Assembly: GCA_036397095.1 (NCBI GenBank)
Contig: DASWJQ010000006.1
Span: 1 to 29,072, forward strand
Source: DASWJQ01 sp036397095
Lineage (GTDB): Bacteria; Chloroflexota; Anaerolineae; Anaerolineales; E44-bin32
DNA: 29,072 nt
Reading direction: 5' to 3'
Shown here: positions 1 through 7,304 of the stretch, in pieces
How positions within the stretch are numbered: the stretch's first letter is position 1
How the letters are laid out: every line of letters starts with the position of its first letter
Notes under the pieces: model-generated
The model's database searches: none
Told to the model about the DNA's origin: nothing
The model's input: the letters and a program-made list of their open reading frames with translations, nothing else
Program-made: the position numbers and the translations under genes

Positions 1-236
1 ATATGCAGGCTGAGACGCAATCCCCACAAGCTGACCGTGGTCACCAACAGAGCTCGCCGCAAGGGATCACTACCGGGGGTGCTTGCGGCGTAGAACCAGG
101 CCAGCAGCACAAAACCCAATCCCCAATACATGTCGACGATGCTGGCGTCCCGCAATCGCAGGCTGAGCAACCACGAGGCGGTCATCGTGAGCAGTACCAA
201 CATGCCGCCTGCCAGAAATATGCTTAAGTCGAACAT
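1..236 (-). CDS. DUF1295 / steroid-5-alpha-reductase-like membrane protein, N-terminal fragment
   Basis: Only the first 78 codons are present; the gene runs off the left edge. It starts at ATG 236-234, with an AAAGGGG ribosome-binding site just upstream. The N-terminus is a membrane segment (MFDLSIFLAGGMLVLL). It is followed by a D-x-Y-W-G-x-G-F motif, a second hydrophobic stretch, and the R-x-x-L-L-x(6)-LWGLRLS pattern. These motifs are typical of the DUF1295 family, which belongs to the steroid 5-alpha-reductase / isoprenylcysteine methyltransferase-like group of integral membrane enzymes. The substrate is not known for most members and cannot be told here. It lies on the same strand as, and downstream of, the unassigned membrane protein ending at 376, separated by a repeat-rich gap. 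The family call is fairly firm; any enzymatic role is open. Confidence 0.72.
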   Translation of the reverse strand, partial: MFDLSIFLAGGMLVLLTMTASWLLSLRLRDASIVDMYWGLGFVLLAWFYAASTPGSDPLRRALLVTTVSLWGLRLSLH

Positions 237-283
237 GGCGAACCCCTTTGCTGCTGGCCCGCAGGACGAAATGGCACCAAGCG

Positions 284-327
284 CCTAGCAGCGAGCTCCT
301 AGCAGCGAGCTCCTAGCCCCTAGGAGC
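284..327. repeat. Tandem 14-bp repeat plus 8-bp hairpin
   Basis: AGCGAGCTCCTAGC occurs twice head to tail at 290-303 and 304-317, preceded by a truncated copy (CCTAGC, 284-289). The second copy forms a perfect hairpin with the following bases: GCTCCTAG (309-316), loop CCC, CTAGGAGC (320-327). It lies in the 139-bp gap between two minus-strand membrane-protein genes and could act as a transcript end or processing site. No clear T-tract follows on either strand. Confidence 0.6.
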
Positions 328-336
328 ACTGCGCTG

Positions 337-415
337 TCAGCCGTCGGCTGAAAGCCGCTTGCATTCCGGGCCTTCTCATGCCCCCTTTGTGTCCTTTGCA
401 TCTTCGTGGTTGGCC
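337..415. repeat. Partial copy of the composite inverted-repeat family
   Basis: A perfect 7-bp palindrome around one base (TCAGCCG-T-CGGCTGA, 337-351) matches the inner TCAGC-type hairpin of the other copies. About 35 bases further on, 387-415 carries the right outer arm, which includes CATCTTCGTGGTT. The left outer arm is absent; the CCTAGC repeats lie there instead. The right arm lies inside the 3' end of the 376-1245 gene and encodes its last residues. Confidence 0.6.
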
Positions 416-1245
416 CTTTTTCCCCAGCGAACCAGCGCCGCCAGCCAGACCCCGACCATCGTCGCCCACAAGGGCACGCTTTGCCACATACCGTCGGGCC
501 CGAGTGCGAATAGCAGGCCCAGTCCGATCAACACCGCCAGGATTTGGGCGGCGAGCACCCGCCTGCGTCCAAGCGGCCGTCCGGTCAGGTCGGCACGCGA
601 GGCCGGCGGCCCCTGGCGCAACGCCCAGCCGACAAAGACCCCAGCCGAGAGCAGGCCGGCCGCCAGCCAAACGGTCGCTGGCCAGCGCAATACGTTCGGC
701 CCCAGCCACAGGAGCCAGATCAGGCTGAAGAAGCCTAGCGTGCCACCCACGATCAGATGGGCACCATTGCCCTCGCGCAAGCTGCCATCGGCGAGCAAGG
801 CCGCCGTTGCCAGCAAGCCGATGATAGGGTGAATGGACCAACCCAGCCACAGGGTTAGACCAACCAAGACCAGGCTCTCGAGCGGCCGGACGGCCACACC
901 CGTGGACCGATTGACGAGGCGCAGGAACAGCAGTTGCCAGGCCCCTAGCAGCAAGCCCACGCCGCCTGCGACGATGCCAAGCGGCACAGCCATCAAGGCC
1001 CCGACAAAAGCCGCTCCGGGGTGATCGGGATCGAGCTCGCGACCGAGCGTCCAGGCGAGGAAACTTCCGCCGGCAACTGAAAACGCCAGTTGAAGTGCCG
1101 GACCAAGTGAAAGACGTTGCCAGCCGAGTCCAACCAGCCAGGCGGTCGCCCCGGCGGCGACGGTCAGGCCGGCAATCCAACGGTGGGCTGGGTAGCGGAA
1201 GCTGAATTCACGGCCGAGCCCGAAGTGGAGTACGCCTCGCTCCAC
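376..1245 (-). CDS. Unassigned polytopic membrane protein
   Basis: About 289 residues, mostly hydrophobic, with roughly 8-10 predicted membrane segments divided by short charged loops, including a G-R-E-L-D-P-D-H-P loop. I do not recognise the family. The open frame extends to a TTG at 1269. The better start is GTG 1245-1243, because a perfect AAGGAGG ribosome-binding site (1255-1261) sits 9 bases before it and would lie inside the coding region if TTG were used. The C-terminus is odd: the last dozen residues (ending NHEDAKDTKGA) are encoded by the arm of an interspersed repeat found several times in this window, so they are probably not conserved. It reads toward the DUF1295 gene and may be co-transcribed with it. 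No function can be given. Confidence 0.7.
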   Translation of the reverse strand: MERGVLHFGLGREFSFRYPAHRWIAGLTVAAGATAWLVGLGWQRLSLGPALQLAFSVAGGSFLAWTLGRELDPDHPGAAFVGALMAVPLGIVAGGVGLLLGAWQLLFLRLVNRSTGVAVRPLESLVLVGLTLWLGWSIHPIIGLLATAALLADGSLREGNGAHLIVGGTLGFFSLIWLLWLGPNVLRWPATVWLAAGLLSAGVFVGWALRQGPPASRADLTGRPLGRRRVLAAQILAVLIGLGLLFALGPDGMWQSVPLWATMVGVWLAALVRWGKRANHEDAKDTKGA

Positions 1246-1254
1246 CGACGATAA

Positions 1255-1261
1255 CCTCCTT
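1255..1261 (-). promoter_or_regulatory. Strong Shine-Dalgarno deciding the start of the membrane protein
   Basis: AAGGAGG on the minus strand, 9 bases before GTG 1245-1243. It argues against the longer TTG-initiated reading frame beginning at 1269. Confidence 0.7.
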
Positions 1262-1323
1262 GCGATCAAAATGCCGGGACCATCGTACCATCCTTCACAA
1301 TAGACCAGGACCAGTAGTCGGCC

Positions 1324-1351
1324 TTGTCACCCAGCCACAGGGGATTATAAT
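1324..1351 (+). promoter_or_regulatory. Sigma70-type promoter of the marR efflux operon
   Basis: A -35 box TTGTCA (1324-1329, five of six consensus bases), a 16-bp spacer and a perfect -10 box TATAAT (1346-1351). The marR start codon lies 30 bases downstream, with ribosome-binding sequence GAGGTGAAGG between them. Confidence 0.75.
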
Positions 1352-1363
1352 TAGCTCTGCTAA
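1351..1363. promoter_or_regulatory. Palindromic operator, probable MarR autoregulatory site
   Basis: TTAGC-TCT-GCTAA is a perfect 5-bp inverted repeat around three bases. It overlaps the last base of the -10 box and covers the likely transcription start. MarR dimers commonly bind such palindromes at their own promoters, so repression by the adjacent regulator is a reasonable inference. Binding is not shown by sequence alone. Confidence 0.6.
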
Positions 1364-1381
1364 CTAAATTTGAGGTGAAGG

Positions 1382-1882
1382 ATGCCGCAAGAAGCCAAGC
1401 GACTGGCCGCCGCCGAAGATTTGCTCGATGTCATCCCGCGTGTGATGCGGATTCTGGCGTCCGATCTGCGCCGGCTGGGCGAGCTGCTGGCACCGGTCCA
1501 CTTCCAACTGATGGGCCATCTGTATCAGGGGCCTTCGACTTTGGGCGACCTGGCCCAATGGATTGCCGTCAGCCCGCCGACCTTATCGCGGACGGTGAGA
1601 ACACTTGAAGAACGTGGCTGGGTCCAGCGGACTCCGTCGAGCGAAGACGGCCGGGTGGTCCTGGCAGAACTTACGCCAGCCGGCCGGGCCGCCGTCGAGG
1701 GGATGAAGAAGGCCGCAGTCCGCCAGGTCGCCGGCTACTTGACGCCCCTTTCCGAGGACGAACTGGGCGCACTGGCCGTCAGTTCGGCGCTGCTGCGCCG
1801 CGTGGTTGACCATGCCCAACCCGGTGGACCAACTGAATTGAGACATGAACCCGAGAGCCAGCCCAGCCCATCGGTTGATTAG
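1382..1882 (+). CDS. MarR family winged-helix transcriptional regulator
   Basis: A 166-residue protein of typical MarR length. Residues about 35-105 form the winged helix-turn-helix. The recognition-helix region reads VSPPTLSRTVRTLEERGWV and is followed by the wing, with the hallmark DGR and the L-T-x-A-G-R-A turn. The flanking N- and C-terminal helices would form the dimer interface. ATG 1382 is supported by a GAGGTGAAGG ribosome-binding site. The gene is first in a run with a MacA-like adaptor and an ABC transporter, the usual arrangement for a ligand-responsive repressor of an efflux system. The promoter has a palindrome over the start site, suggesting autorepression. The stop is 29 bases before the adaptor start. 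The Pro/Ser-rich C-terminal tail is probably disordered. The ligand cannot be predicted. Confidence 0.9.
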   Translation: MPQEAKRLAAAEDLLDVIPRVMRILASDLRRLGELLAPVHFQLMGHLYQGPSTLGDLAQWIAVSPPTLSRTVRTLEERGWVQRTPSSEDGRVVLAELTPAGRAAVEGMKKAAVRQVAGYLTPLSEDELGALAVSSALLRRVVDHAQPGGPTELRHEPESQPSPSVD

Positions 1883-1911
1883 TGAAGAGCATCAATGGAG
1901 GTAATGATTCC

Positions 1912-3318
1912 GTGGCGAAGTACAGCAGAGTCCTGATCGCAGCACTGGTGACTGGCCTGTTGGTCAGCGCTTGTTCCGGGCCTGATCCTGCGGTAGTTGG
2001 CACCAGCCGAACTGCCACTGTCAGCCGGCAGCCGATCGAAGTCCGTGTCAGCGGCACCGGCCAGATCGAAGCCCTGGCCCAGGCCGCACTCGGCTTCCCG
2101 GTGCAGGGGATCGTAGGGCAGGTAAATGTGGAAGTAGGGGATCAAGTTGGGCCCGGCGACATCCTGATGTCGCTGGATCTGGCCTCGCTCGATCCCAGCT
2201 TGCTCAGCGCCGAAGCCGATTTGATCCAGGCCGAGCTATCCCTCGAAGAGCTGACTGACGAGAACAACTGGTTGGCCGACCTGGCCGAGGCTCGCAAAGC
2301 ATTGGCCCAGGCCCAGGAGGCACTGGAGGATGCCGAATACTTGCGGCGAGTCCGCCAGCAGGGCTATCGCGCCAGCGAAGGAACGATCGACGCCGCCGAA
2401 GCCCGCCTGCTGTTGGCGCAGAATTCCTATGACCGGGCCAAGGGCGCCTACGACCGGCTATCCGGTCGGCCCAGCGACGACGAGGCACGCGCCATTGCTT
2501 TGACCAACTTGGAAGCCGCCCGGCAGAGCCGTGACTCGGCGTTGCGCACCGTGAACTGGTACAAGGGCAGTCCTTCCGACGTCGAGCAGGCGCAGCTCGA
2601 GGCCGATGTCGCCCTGGCCGAAGCCAATTTGGCCAAGGCTCAGGAACTGGTCGAGGTGCTGGAGCAAGGTCCGGACCCGGTGCAGCTGGCGCTGGCCGAA
2701 GCCCGATTGCGGGCGGCCCGAGCCCGCTACCAGCAGTCGCATCTGACGGCACCGTTTGAGGGAACCATCCTGTCGGTGACCTATGCCGTTGGCGACAGCG
2801 TCGGCCCGGGTCAAGTTGCCGTCCAGGTCGCCGACCTGACCAGCATGCATGTCGAGACCGTCGTCGATGAGCTCGATATCGCCAGCGTCGAGCTGGGCCA
2901 GCCGGTCGAGGTCACGCTCGACGCCTTGCCCGACATCACGCTTCAGGGCATGGTCGCCGAAATCGCGCTGGCGCCGTCGGCGGTGGGCACGGCCGCCGAG
3001 TATCCGTTGGTCGTTGAGCTGATTGACGTCGACCCTCGAGCCCGCATTGGCATGACGGTGGCGCTCGAGATCCTGGTCGAGCGGAAAGAGAACGCCCTGG
3101 TCGTACCCAACTGGGCGCTGCGTTTCGACTCGGAAGCCAATCAAATCTACGTCACGATCGAAACCGCCGGCGGTGTCGAACGGCGCCAGGTTGAGTTGGG
3201 CCTGCGCAACGAAAGTGAAAGCGAAATCGTGAGTGGCCTCGAGCCGGGCCAGGTGGTGACCATTGCCGTCACCCCCGAGGCCCCATCCTTCGCCGGCCCG
3301 TTTGGTGGAGGCGGCTGA
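1912..3318 (+). CDS. Lipid-anchored MacA/HlyD-type adaptor of an ABC efflux system
   Basis: 468 residues from GTG 1912, chosen because GGAGGT (1897-1902) lies 9 bases upstream; the frame itself opens at GTG 1882. A signal sequence ends in the lipobox LLVSAC (Cys21), so it should be a membrane-anchored lipoprotein. Next come the first half of a lipoyl-like barrel-sandwich (V-Q-G-I-V-G-x-V-N-V-E-V-G-D-x-V), a long Ala/Glu/Leu-rich helical hairpin at about residues 75-265, the second half (LTAPFEGTILSV), a beta-barrel, and a membrane-proximal domain ending in Gly. This is the RND/MacA adaptor fold. The ATPase starts immediately after its stop codon. With ATPase and permease on separate chains and no TolC-like gene in view, the set resembles Bacillus YknXYZ more than Gram-negative MacAB-TolC. 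The exported substrate is unknown. Confidence 0.87.
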   Translation: MAKYSRVLIAALVTGLLVSACSGPDPAVVGTSRTATVSRQPIEVRVSGTGQIEALAQAALGFPVQGIVGQVNVEVGDQVGPGDILMSLDLASLDPSLLSAEADLIQAELSLEELTDENNWLADLAEARKALAQAQEALEDAEYLRRVRQQGYRASEGTIDAAEARLLLAQNSYDRAKGAYDRLSGRPSDDEARAIALTNLEAARQSRDSALRTVNWYKGSPSDVEQAQLEADVALAEANLAKAQELVEVLEQGPDPVQLALAEARLRAARARYQQSHLTAPFEGTILSVTYAVGDSVGPGQVAVQVADLTSMHVETVVDELDIASVELGQPVEVTLDALPDITLQGMVAEIALAPSAVGTAAEYPLVVELIDVDPRARIGMTVALEILVERKENALVVPNWALRFDSEANQIYVTIETAGGVERRQVELGLRNESESEIVSGLEPGQVVTIAVTPEAPSFAGPFGGGG

Positions 3319-4086
3319 GTGAATTCCGTCATCCAGATTCGAGACCTAGAACGCACCTATACGCTGGGTGAGATCGCCGTGCACGCGCTGCGCGGCGTCT
3401 CATTTGACGTCACACGGGGCGAAATGCTGACGGTGATGGGGCCCTCGGGGTCGGGCAAATCGACCCTGATGAACATTCTCGGCTGCCTCGACCAGCCAAC
3501 CGGCGGCAGCTATATCCTCGATGGCGTCGAAGTAGCAGGCCTGACCGATGACCAACTGGCCGAGATCCGCAACCGCCGAATCGGCTTTGTCTTCCAGTCC
3601 TTCAACCTGTTGGCGCGCACGCCGGCCCTGGCCCAGTGCGAACTGCCGCTGGTGTATTCGGGCTTCTCGGCGCAGGATCGGCGCCAACGAGCGCTGGCGG
3701 CGCTAGAGAGCGTCGGACTGCAGGACCGGGTCGACCATCAACCCAGTGAGCTTTCCGGCGGCCAACAGCAGCGGGTAGCCATTGCACGCGCCCTGGTCAA
3801 CGAGCCGGCCATCATCCTGGCCGACGAACCGACCGGCAATCTCGATACCCACTCGGGCGTGGACATCATGCGCATCCTGCAGTCGCTCAATCGCGACCAG
3901 GGCATCACCGTCCTGCTGGTTACGCATGACCCGTTCATCGCCCGCCATACCCACCGGGTCATACGCCTGCAGGACGGCAAGATCGTGGGGGATGATGAGG
4001 TCGAGCATCCGCTGGTCGCCGGGCAGGCCGAACGCCCCTCCGAGATCAGCTTGGATGAAGACATGGGGATGGAGACGGCGGTATGA
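3319..4086 (+). CDS. ABC transporter ATP-binding protein, MacB/LolD type
   Basis: 255 residues. Walker A is GPSGSGKST (41-49), the Q-loop is FVFQSFNLL (about 90-98), the signature is LSGGQQQ (145-151), Walker B is IILADEP (165-171) with D-loop GNLD, and the switch His is in VTHD (203). The sequence is typical of the MacB/LolD/FtsE branch that drives extracytoplasmic conformational change rather than classical import. The GTG start directly follows the adaptor's TGA; GGAGGCGG at the end of the adaptor gene serves as ribosome-binding site. The last four bases overlap the permease start (ATGA), which points to translational coupling and a fixed stoichiometry. An acidic C-terminal extension of about 30 residues follows the core. 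It should work with the permease at 4083 and the adaptor at 1912. Confidence 0.93.
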   Translation: MNSVIQIRDLERTYTLGEIAVHALRGVSFDVTRGEMLTVMGPSGSGKSTLMNILGCLDQPTGGSYILDGVEVAGLTDDQLAEIRNRRIGFVFQSFNLLARTPALAQCELPLVYSGFSAQDRRQRALAALESVGLQDRVDHQPSELSGGQQQRVAIARALVNEPAIILADEPTGNLDTHSGVDIMRILQSLNRDQGITVLLVTHDPFIARHTHRVIRLQDGKIVGDDEVEHPLVAGQAERPSEISLDEDMGMETAV

Positions 4087-5333
4087 AGCTGACCGAGAGC
4101 ATACGAATCGCGCTGCGGGCCTTGCTGGCCAACAAGCTGCGAGCCGCCCTGACCATGCTCGGCATCATCATCGGTGTCGGCGCCGTGATCACGCTGATGT
4201 CGGCCGGCGCTGCCGTAGAGGCCTACGTCACCGACCAATTCCGGGCCATCGGATCCAATCTGCTCTACGTCGCCTCCGGCAACTTCCAGTCCAACCGCGG
4301 TCCGACCTCGACCACGTCCGGTGGCCGCGGGCTGACCAATGGCGACGTCGACGCCCTGCGCGATCCGCTGTTGGCGCCATCGATCGCCCGTATTGCCCCT
4401 GAGTTGAGTGGCGGGGCCACCGTTTCCTTCGCCCGCGAGAGCTTGCTCTTCAGCGTCAGCGGGGTCACGCCCGACTACATCGTGGTCCGGGGCAACGCCG
4501 AGGTCGACTTGGGCCGCTTCATCGACGAGAGCGACCAGGTGGCCGCTTCACGCGTGGCAGTGTTGGGCCCGGACGTAGTGGAAGATCTGTTCCCCGAGAA
4601 CGCCGTGCCGATCGGCGAGACCATTCGCCTCAACGACATTGCCTTCCGCGTGATCGGTGTGATGAAGCCGCAGGGTGGCTCCGGCTTTGGTAGTGAAGAC
4701 AACGTGGTCTTTATCCCATTGTCCACGGCCCAAGGCCGGCTCTTCTCGGCGCGCACCAGCGGCGGCGACTACCGTGTCTCACTGATTTACGCGCAGGCGT
4801 TGGTCGAGGAACAGACCGACACCGGCGCCGATCAGATTCGCCAGATCCTGCGCCAGCGGCATGACATCCAGCCCGACGAGGACGATGACTTCGTGGTCAT
4901 CAATCAGGCCGACATCCTGACGTCCGCCTCCAGCGTCCTGGCTGCGCTTACCGTGTTTCTGGGCGCCATCGCCGCCATTTCCCTGCTGGTCGGCGGCATT
5001 GGCATCATGAACATCATGCTCGTTTCGGTCACCGAGCGCACCCGCGAGATCGGCTTGCGCAAGGCCGTTGGGGCCCGCCGGCGTGACATCTTGAGCCAGT
5101 TCCTGGTGGAAAGCGTTGTGCTGGCCGTGATTGGCGGCGGGCTCGGGGTTGCGCTGGGCGCCGCCGGATCGGGCGTGATTGGGGTTATCGAGCCGGCTAT
5201 CAAGCCGACCGTCTCCTTCAATGCCATCGCCCTGGCGACCGGCTTCTCGGCCGCCGTCGGCCTGTTTTTCGGCATCTACCCGGCCACGCGGGCCGCCGCC
5301 CTCGACCCGATCGACGCGCTGCGCTACGAGTAA
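4083..5333 (+). CDS. ABC transporter permease, MacB/FtsX family
   Basis: 416 residues with the MacB-like layout: one N-terminal membrane helix after a short amphipathic start (RAALTMLGIIIGVGAVITL), a large extracytoplasmic domain at about residues 45-270, then three C-terminal helices of the FtsX domain. The conserved TERTREIGLRKAVGARRRDI loop lies between helices 2 and 3. The end, RAAALDPIDALRYE, is the family's usual C-terminus. It is coupled to the ATPase by an ATGA overlap. No ATPase domain is fused, unlike Gram-negative MacB. The stop codon TAA (5331-5333) already shares two bases with the outer arm of a composite inverted repeat, which probably acts as the operon's 3' boundary facing the convergent ribF. 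Confidence 0.92.
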   Translation: MKLTESIRIALRALLANKLRAALTMLGIIIGVGAVITLMSAGAAVEAYVTDQFRAIGSNLLYVASGNFQSNRGPTSTTSGGRGLTNGDVDALRDPLLAPSIARIAPELSGGATVSFARESLLFSVSGVTPDYIVVRGNAEVDLGRFIDESDQVAASRVAVLGPDVVEDLFPENAVPIGETIRLNDIAFRVIGVMKPQGGSGFGSEDNVVFIPLSTAQGRLFSARTSGGDYRVSLIYAQALVEEQTDTGADQIRQILRQRHDIQPDEDDDFVVINQADILTSASSVLAALTVFLGAIAAISLLVGGIGIMNIMLVSVTERTREIGLRKAVGARRRDILSQFLVESVVLAVIGGGLGVALGAAGSGVIGVIEPAIKPTVSFNAIALATGFSAAVGLFFGIYPATRAAALDPIDALRYE

Positions 5334-5480
5334 CCAGGAAGGCGCCAAGAGCACAAAGGTTTAGGCAAGGGGCACGAAGGAAGTGATTTGGCCATCAGCC
5401 ATCAGCTGTCAGCTCACAGCTGATGGCCCACCCTTTGTGACCACTTATTGAATCTTTGTGTCCTTAGGGTCTTCGCGGTT
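5332..5480. repeat. Composite inverted repeat, copy A (149 bp)
   Basis: The outer arms are AACCAGGAAGGCGCCAAGAG and following bases (from 5332) and a matching arm ending CTTCGCGGTT at 5480; aligned, about two thirds of 27 positions match. Inside is a perfect 11-bp hairpin, CCATCAGCTGT (5399-5409) / ACAGCTGATGG (5416-5426), with a six-base loop. It separates two convergent genes, overlaps the stop codon of the permease, and supplies the last codons and stop of ribF. Confidence 0.8.
5399..5426. terminator. Possible bidirectional terminator or mRNA-stabilising hairpin
   Basis: A perfect 11-bp stem with loop CAGCTC lies midway between the convergent efflux operon and ribF. There is no strong T-run on either side, so intrinsic termination is plausible but not certain. 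It is the inner hairpin of copy A of the interspersed repeat. Confidence 0.45.
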
Positions 5481-6420
5481 GACCCTCTTCGGCCAGGATG
5501 GCTCGGGCGCGTTCGATATCGCGCCGGATTTGCTCGACGAGGGCTTCGACCCCCTCGAATTTCCGCTCGTCACGCAGCCGCTCGACCAGCTGCAGCGTCA
5601 TATGCTGATCGTACAGGTCCGAGTCAAAGTCGAGCAAATGGGACTCGACAACCGGCCGGGTTTCACCCGGCTCGAATGTCGGCCGCAGGCCGATGTTGGT
5701 CACCGCCGGATACTGCTGTCCATCGACCTGAGCAAAACATGCATAGACCCCTTGGGCTGGGTAGGCCCGCTCCGGCCAGACCTGCAGATTGGCCGTCGGG
5801 ATGCCCAGCTGCCGTCCCCGGCCGGCCCCTCGCTCGACTCGACCTGGCAGGGCAAACCAACGACCCAACAGCGTGGCCGCCAGCTGCACATCGCCCAGCC
5901 GCAGCGCCTGCCGGATCCGGCTGGAACTCACAACTCCGCCCTGCAACCGGTAAGGGGCGACCACCCGTAACTGATACCCATGCACCCCGGCGTGCTGGCC
6001 CAGAAAAGCGACGTCGCCCTGACGATCACGCCCCAGCGCAAAATCGGGACCGACCCACAGGACCTGCGGCGCCAACCGCCCGATCACCCACTCGAGAAAC
6101 ACGTCCGCTGGGACCTGGGACAACGCCGCATCAAAAGGTTGGGTAATGACAACATCAACACCTGCCTCGGCCATTAAGGCCGCCTTCTCATCTGGAGAGG
6201 AAAGGTAGAAGGAAGGGCTGCGGCCCCGCACCACAACCGAAGGATGTGGATAGAAGGTCAACACCACCGCCGGTACGCCCCGCCGCCGAGCATCGGCTAC
6301 AAGCTCGCCCAACAGATGGCGGTGCCCAAGGTGAACGCCATCAAAGGACCCTATCGTCAAGCAGCTGCCGGAGAGCCGCAGATCGTCGAGGCCGCCTGCA
6401 TGCAGACCACGTATGCTCAC
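5464..6420 (-). CDS. ribF: Bifunctional riboflavin kinase / FAD synthetase
   Basis: 318 residues, normal length for RibF. The N-terminal FAD synthetase (adenylyltransferase) domain has GSFDGVHLGH at 24-33 and a P-H-P motif. The C-terminal flavokinase domain has GRGRQLGIPTANL, with the PTAN signature, and GVYACFAQVDG. It makes FMN from riboflavin and ATP, then FAD. GTG 6420 overlaps the truB stop as GTGA, so ribF is the last, translationally coupled gene of the nusA operon, as in many bacteria where truB and ribF are adjacent. The last five codons and the stop come from the right arm of a dispersed repeat, giving a tail QPRRP that is probably not conserved. No FMN riboswitch is expected or seen. 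Confidence 0.95.
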   Translation of the reverse strand: MSIRGLHAGGLDDLRLSGSCLTIGSFDGVHLGHRHLLGELVADARRRGVPAVVLTFYPHPSVVVRGRSPSFYLSSPDEKAALMAEAGVDVVITQPFDAALSQVPADVFLEWVIGRLAPQVLWVGPDFALGRDRQGDVAFLGQHAGVHGYQLRVVAPYRLQGGVVSSSRIRQALRLGDVQLAATLLGRWFALPGRVERGAGRGRQLGIPTANLQVWPERAYPAQGVYACFAQVDGQQYPAVTNIGLRPTFEPGETRPVVESHLLDFDSDLYDQHMTLQLVERLRDERKFEGVEALVEQIRRDIERARAILAEEGQPRRP

Positions 6421-7304
6421 GGCAACAACACCTTGTTGGGCTGCCAGGAACCACCGTCTGGGGCCGCTTCCAGCAGGGCGACCAGCTGACCGGCATCGTC
6501 CATCCCGAGCGCCATCCCCTCGGCGGCAGCCGCCTCGACTGACTGACCGTGGCGCACCCTGGTCAATGCCTCCCCCTCCAGACGGACGAGCGGCCAGCCG
6601 GGCAGCGCCTCCGCCGGCGGTCGAACGAGCTTTGCCAGCTCACCGGCTGCCGCGGCTGCCCGCACTTCATCGGGCGAGACCGCCTGATCAAGGGTGAACC
6701 CGCCAACCGCCGTCCGGCGCAATCCCGCCAGATGGGCGCCCATCCCGACTCGACGCCCCAGGTCGAAAGCCAAGGAACGAATGTAGGTCCCTGAGGAACA
6801 CCGGATCCGCAACTGCAGGTCCGGCGGATCGTAACCGCGGACGTCCAACTCGTAGATGGTGACCTGGCGCGGCGCCAACTGGGGTGCCTTGCCCGCCCGA
6901 GCCAACTCGTAGGCCTTGGCCCCACCCCGCTTGACGGCGCTAAATGCCGGCGGCACCTGCTCGAATGTGCCCTGGTAATCCGGCAAGGCCGACTCGATTT
7001 GTTCGAGCGAAGGGGCCTGACCACTGTCACTGATCGTCTGGCCGTCGGCGTCGTAGGTGTCAGTCTCACGACCAAAACGGATCAGTGCCTCATAGGCTTT
7101 GTCGCTGGCGGTCAGGTATTCGGAGAGCCGGGTGGCGGGACCCAGGCACAGCACCAGCACACCGCTGGCCGCCGGATCGAGCGTGCCGCTGTGGCCGACC
7201 TTACGTACCCCGCTCTGCGTGCGGACCAGATCGACGATATCGTGGGAGGTCGGGCCAACCGGCTTGTCGACCACCAGCAGCCCGAAGACTTCCCGCTCGG
7301 TCAT
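6417..7304 (-). CDS. truB: tRNA pseudouridine(55) synthase
   Basis: 295 residues. It isomerises U55 of the T-loop in most tRNAs. The N-terminus reads GLLVVDKPVGPTSHDIV. The catalytic motif is GHSGTLDPAASGVL with Asp43, and conserved K-x-Y-E-A and G-x-x-T-D-T-x-D blocks follow. Downstream are VPPAFSAVKRGG and the CSSGTYIRSLAFDLG block of TruB. The C-terminal 60-70 residues form the small accessory domain. ATG 7304 overlaps the nrnA stop as ATGA, and its own stop overlaps the ribF start as GTGA. It sits in the canonical place between nrnA and ribF. Confidence 0.96.
   Translation of the reverse strand: MTEREVFGLLVVDKPVGPTSHDIVDLVRTQSGVRKVGHSGTLDPAASGVLVLCLGPATRLSEYLTASDKAYEALIRFGRETDTYDADGQTISDSGQAPSLEQIESALPDYQGTFEQVPPAFSAVKRGGAKAYELARAGKAPQLAPRQVTIYELDVRGYDPPDLQLRIRCSSGTYIRSLAFDLGRRVGMGAHLAGLRRTAVGGFTLDQAVSPDEVRAAAAAGELAKLVRPPAEALPGWPLVRLEGEALTRVRHGQSVEAAAAEGMALGMDDAGQLVALLEAAPDGGSWQPNKVLLP

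Noticed and set aside
5448..6146. Long plus-strand open frame opposite ribF
   Set aside because: It is an antisense shadow of ribF in high-GC sequence; the product is low-complexity Arg/Pro/Ala with no family features and no ribosome-binding site.
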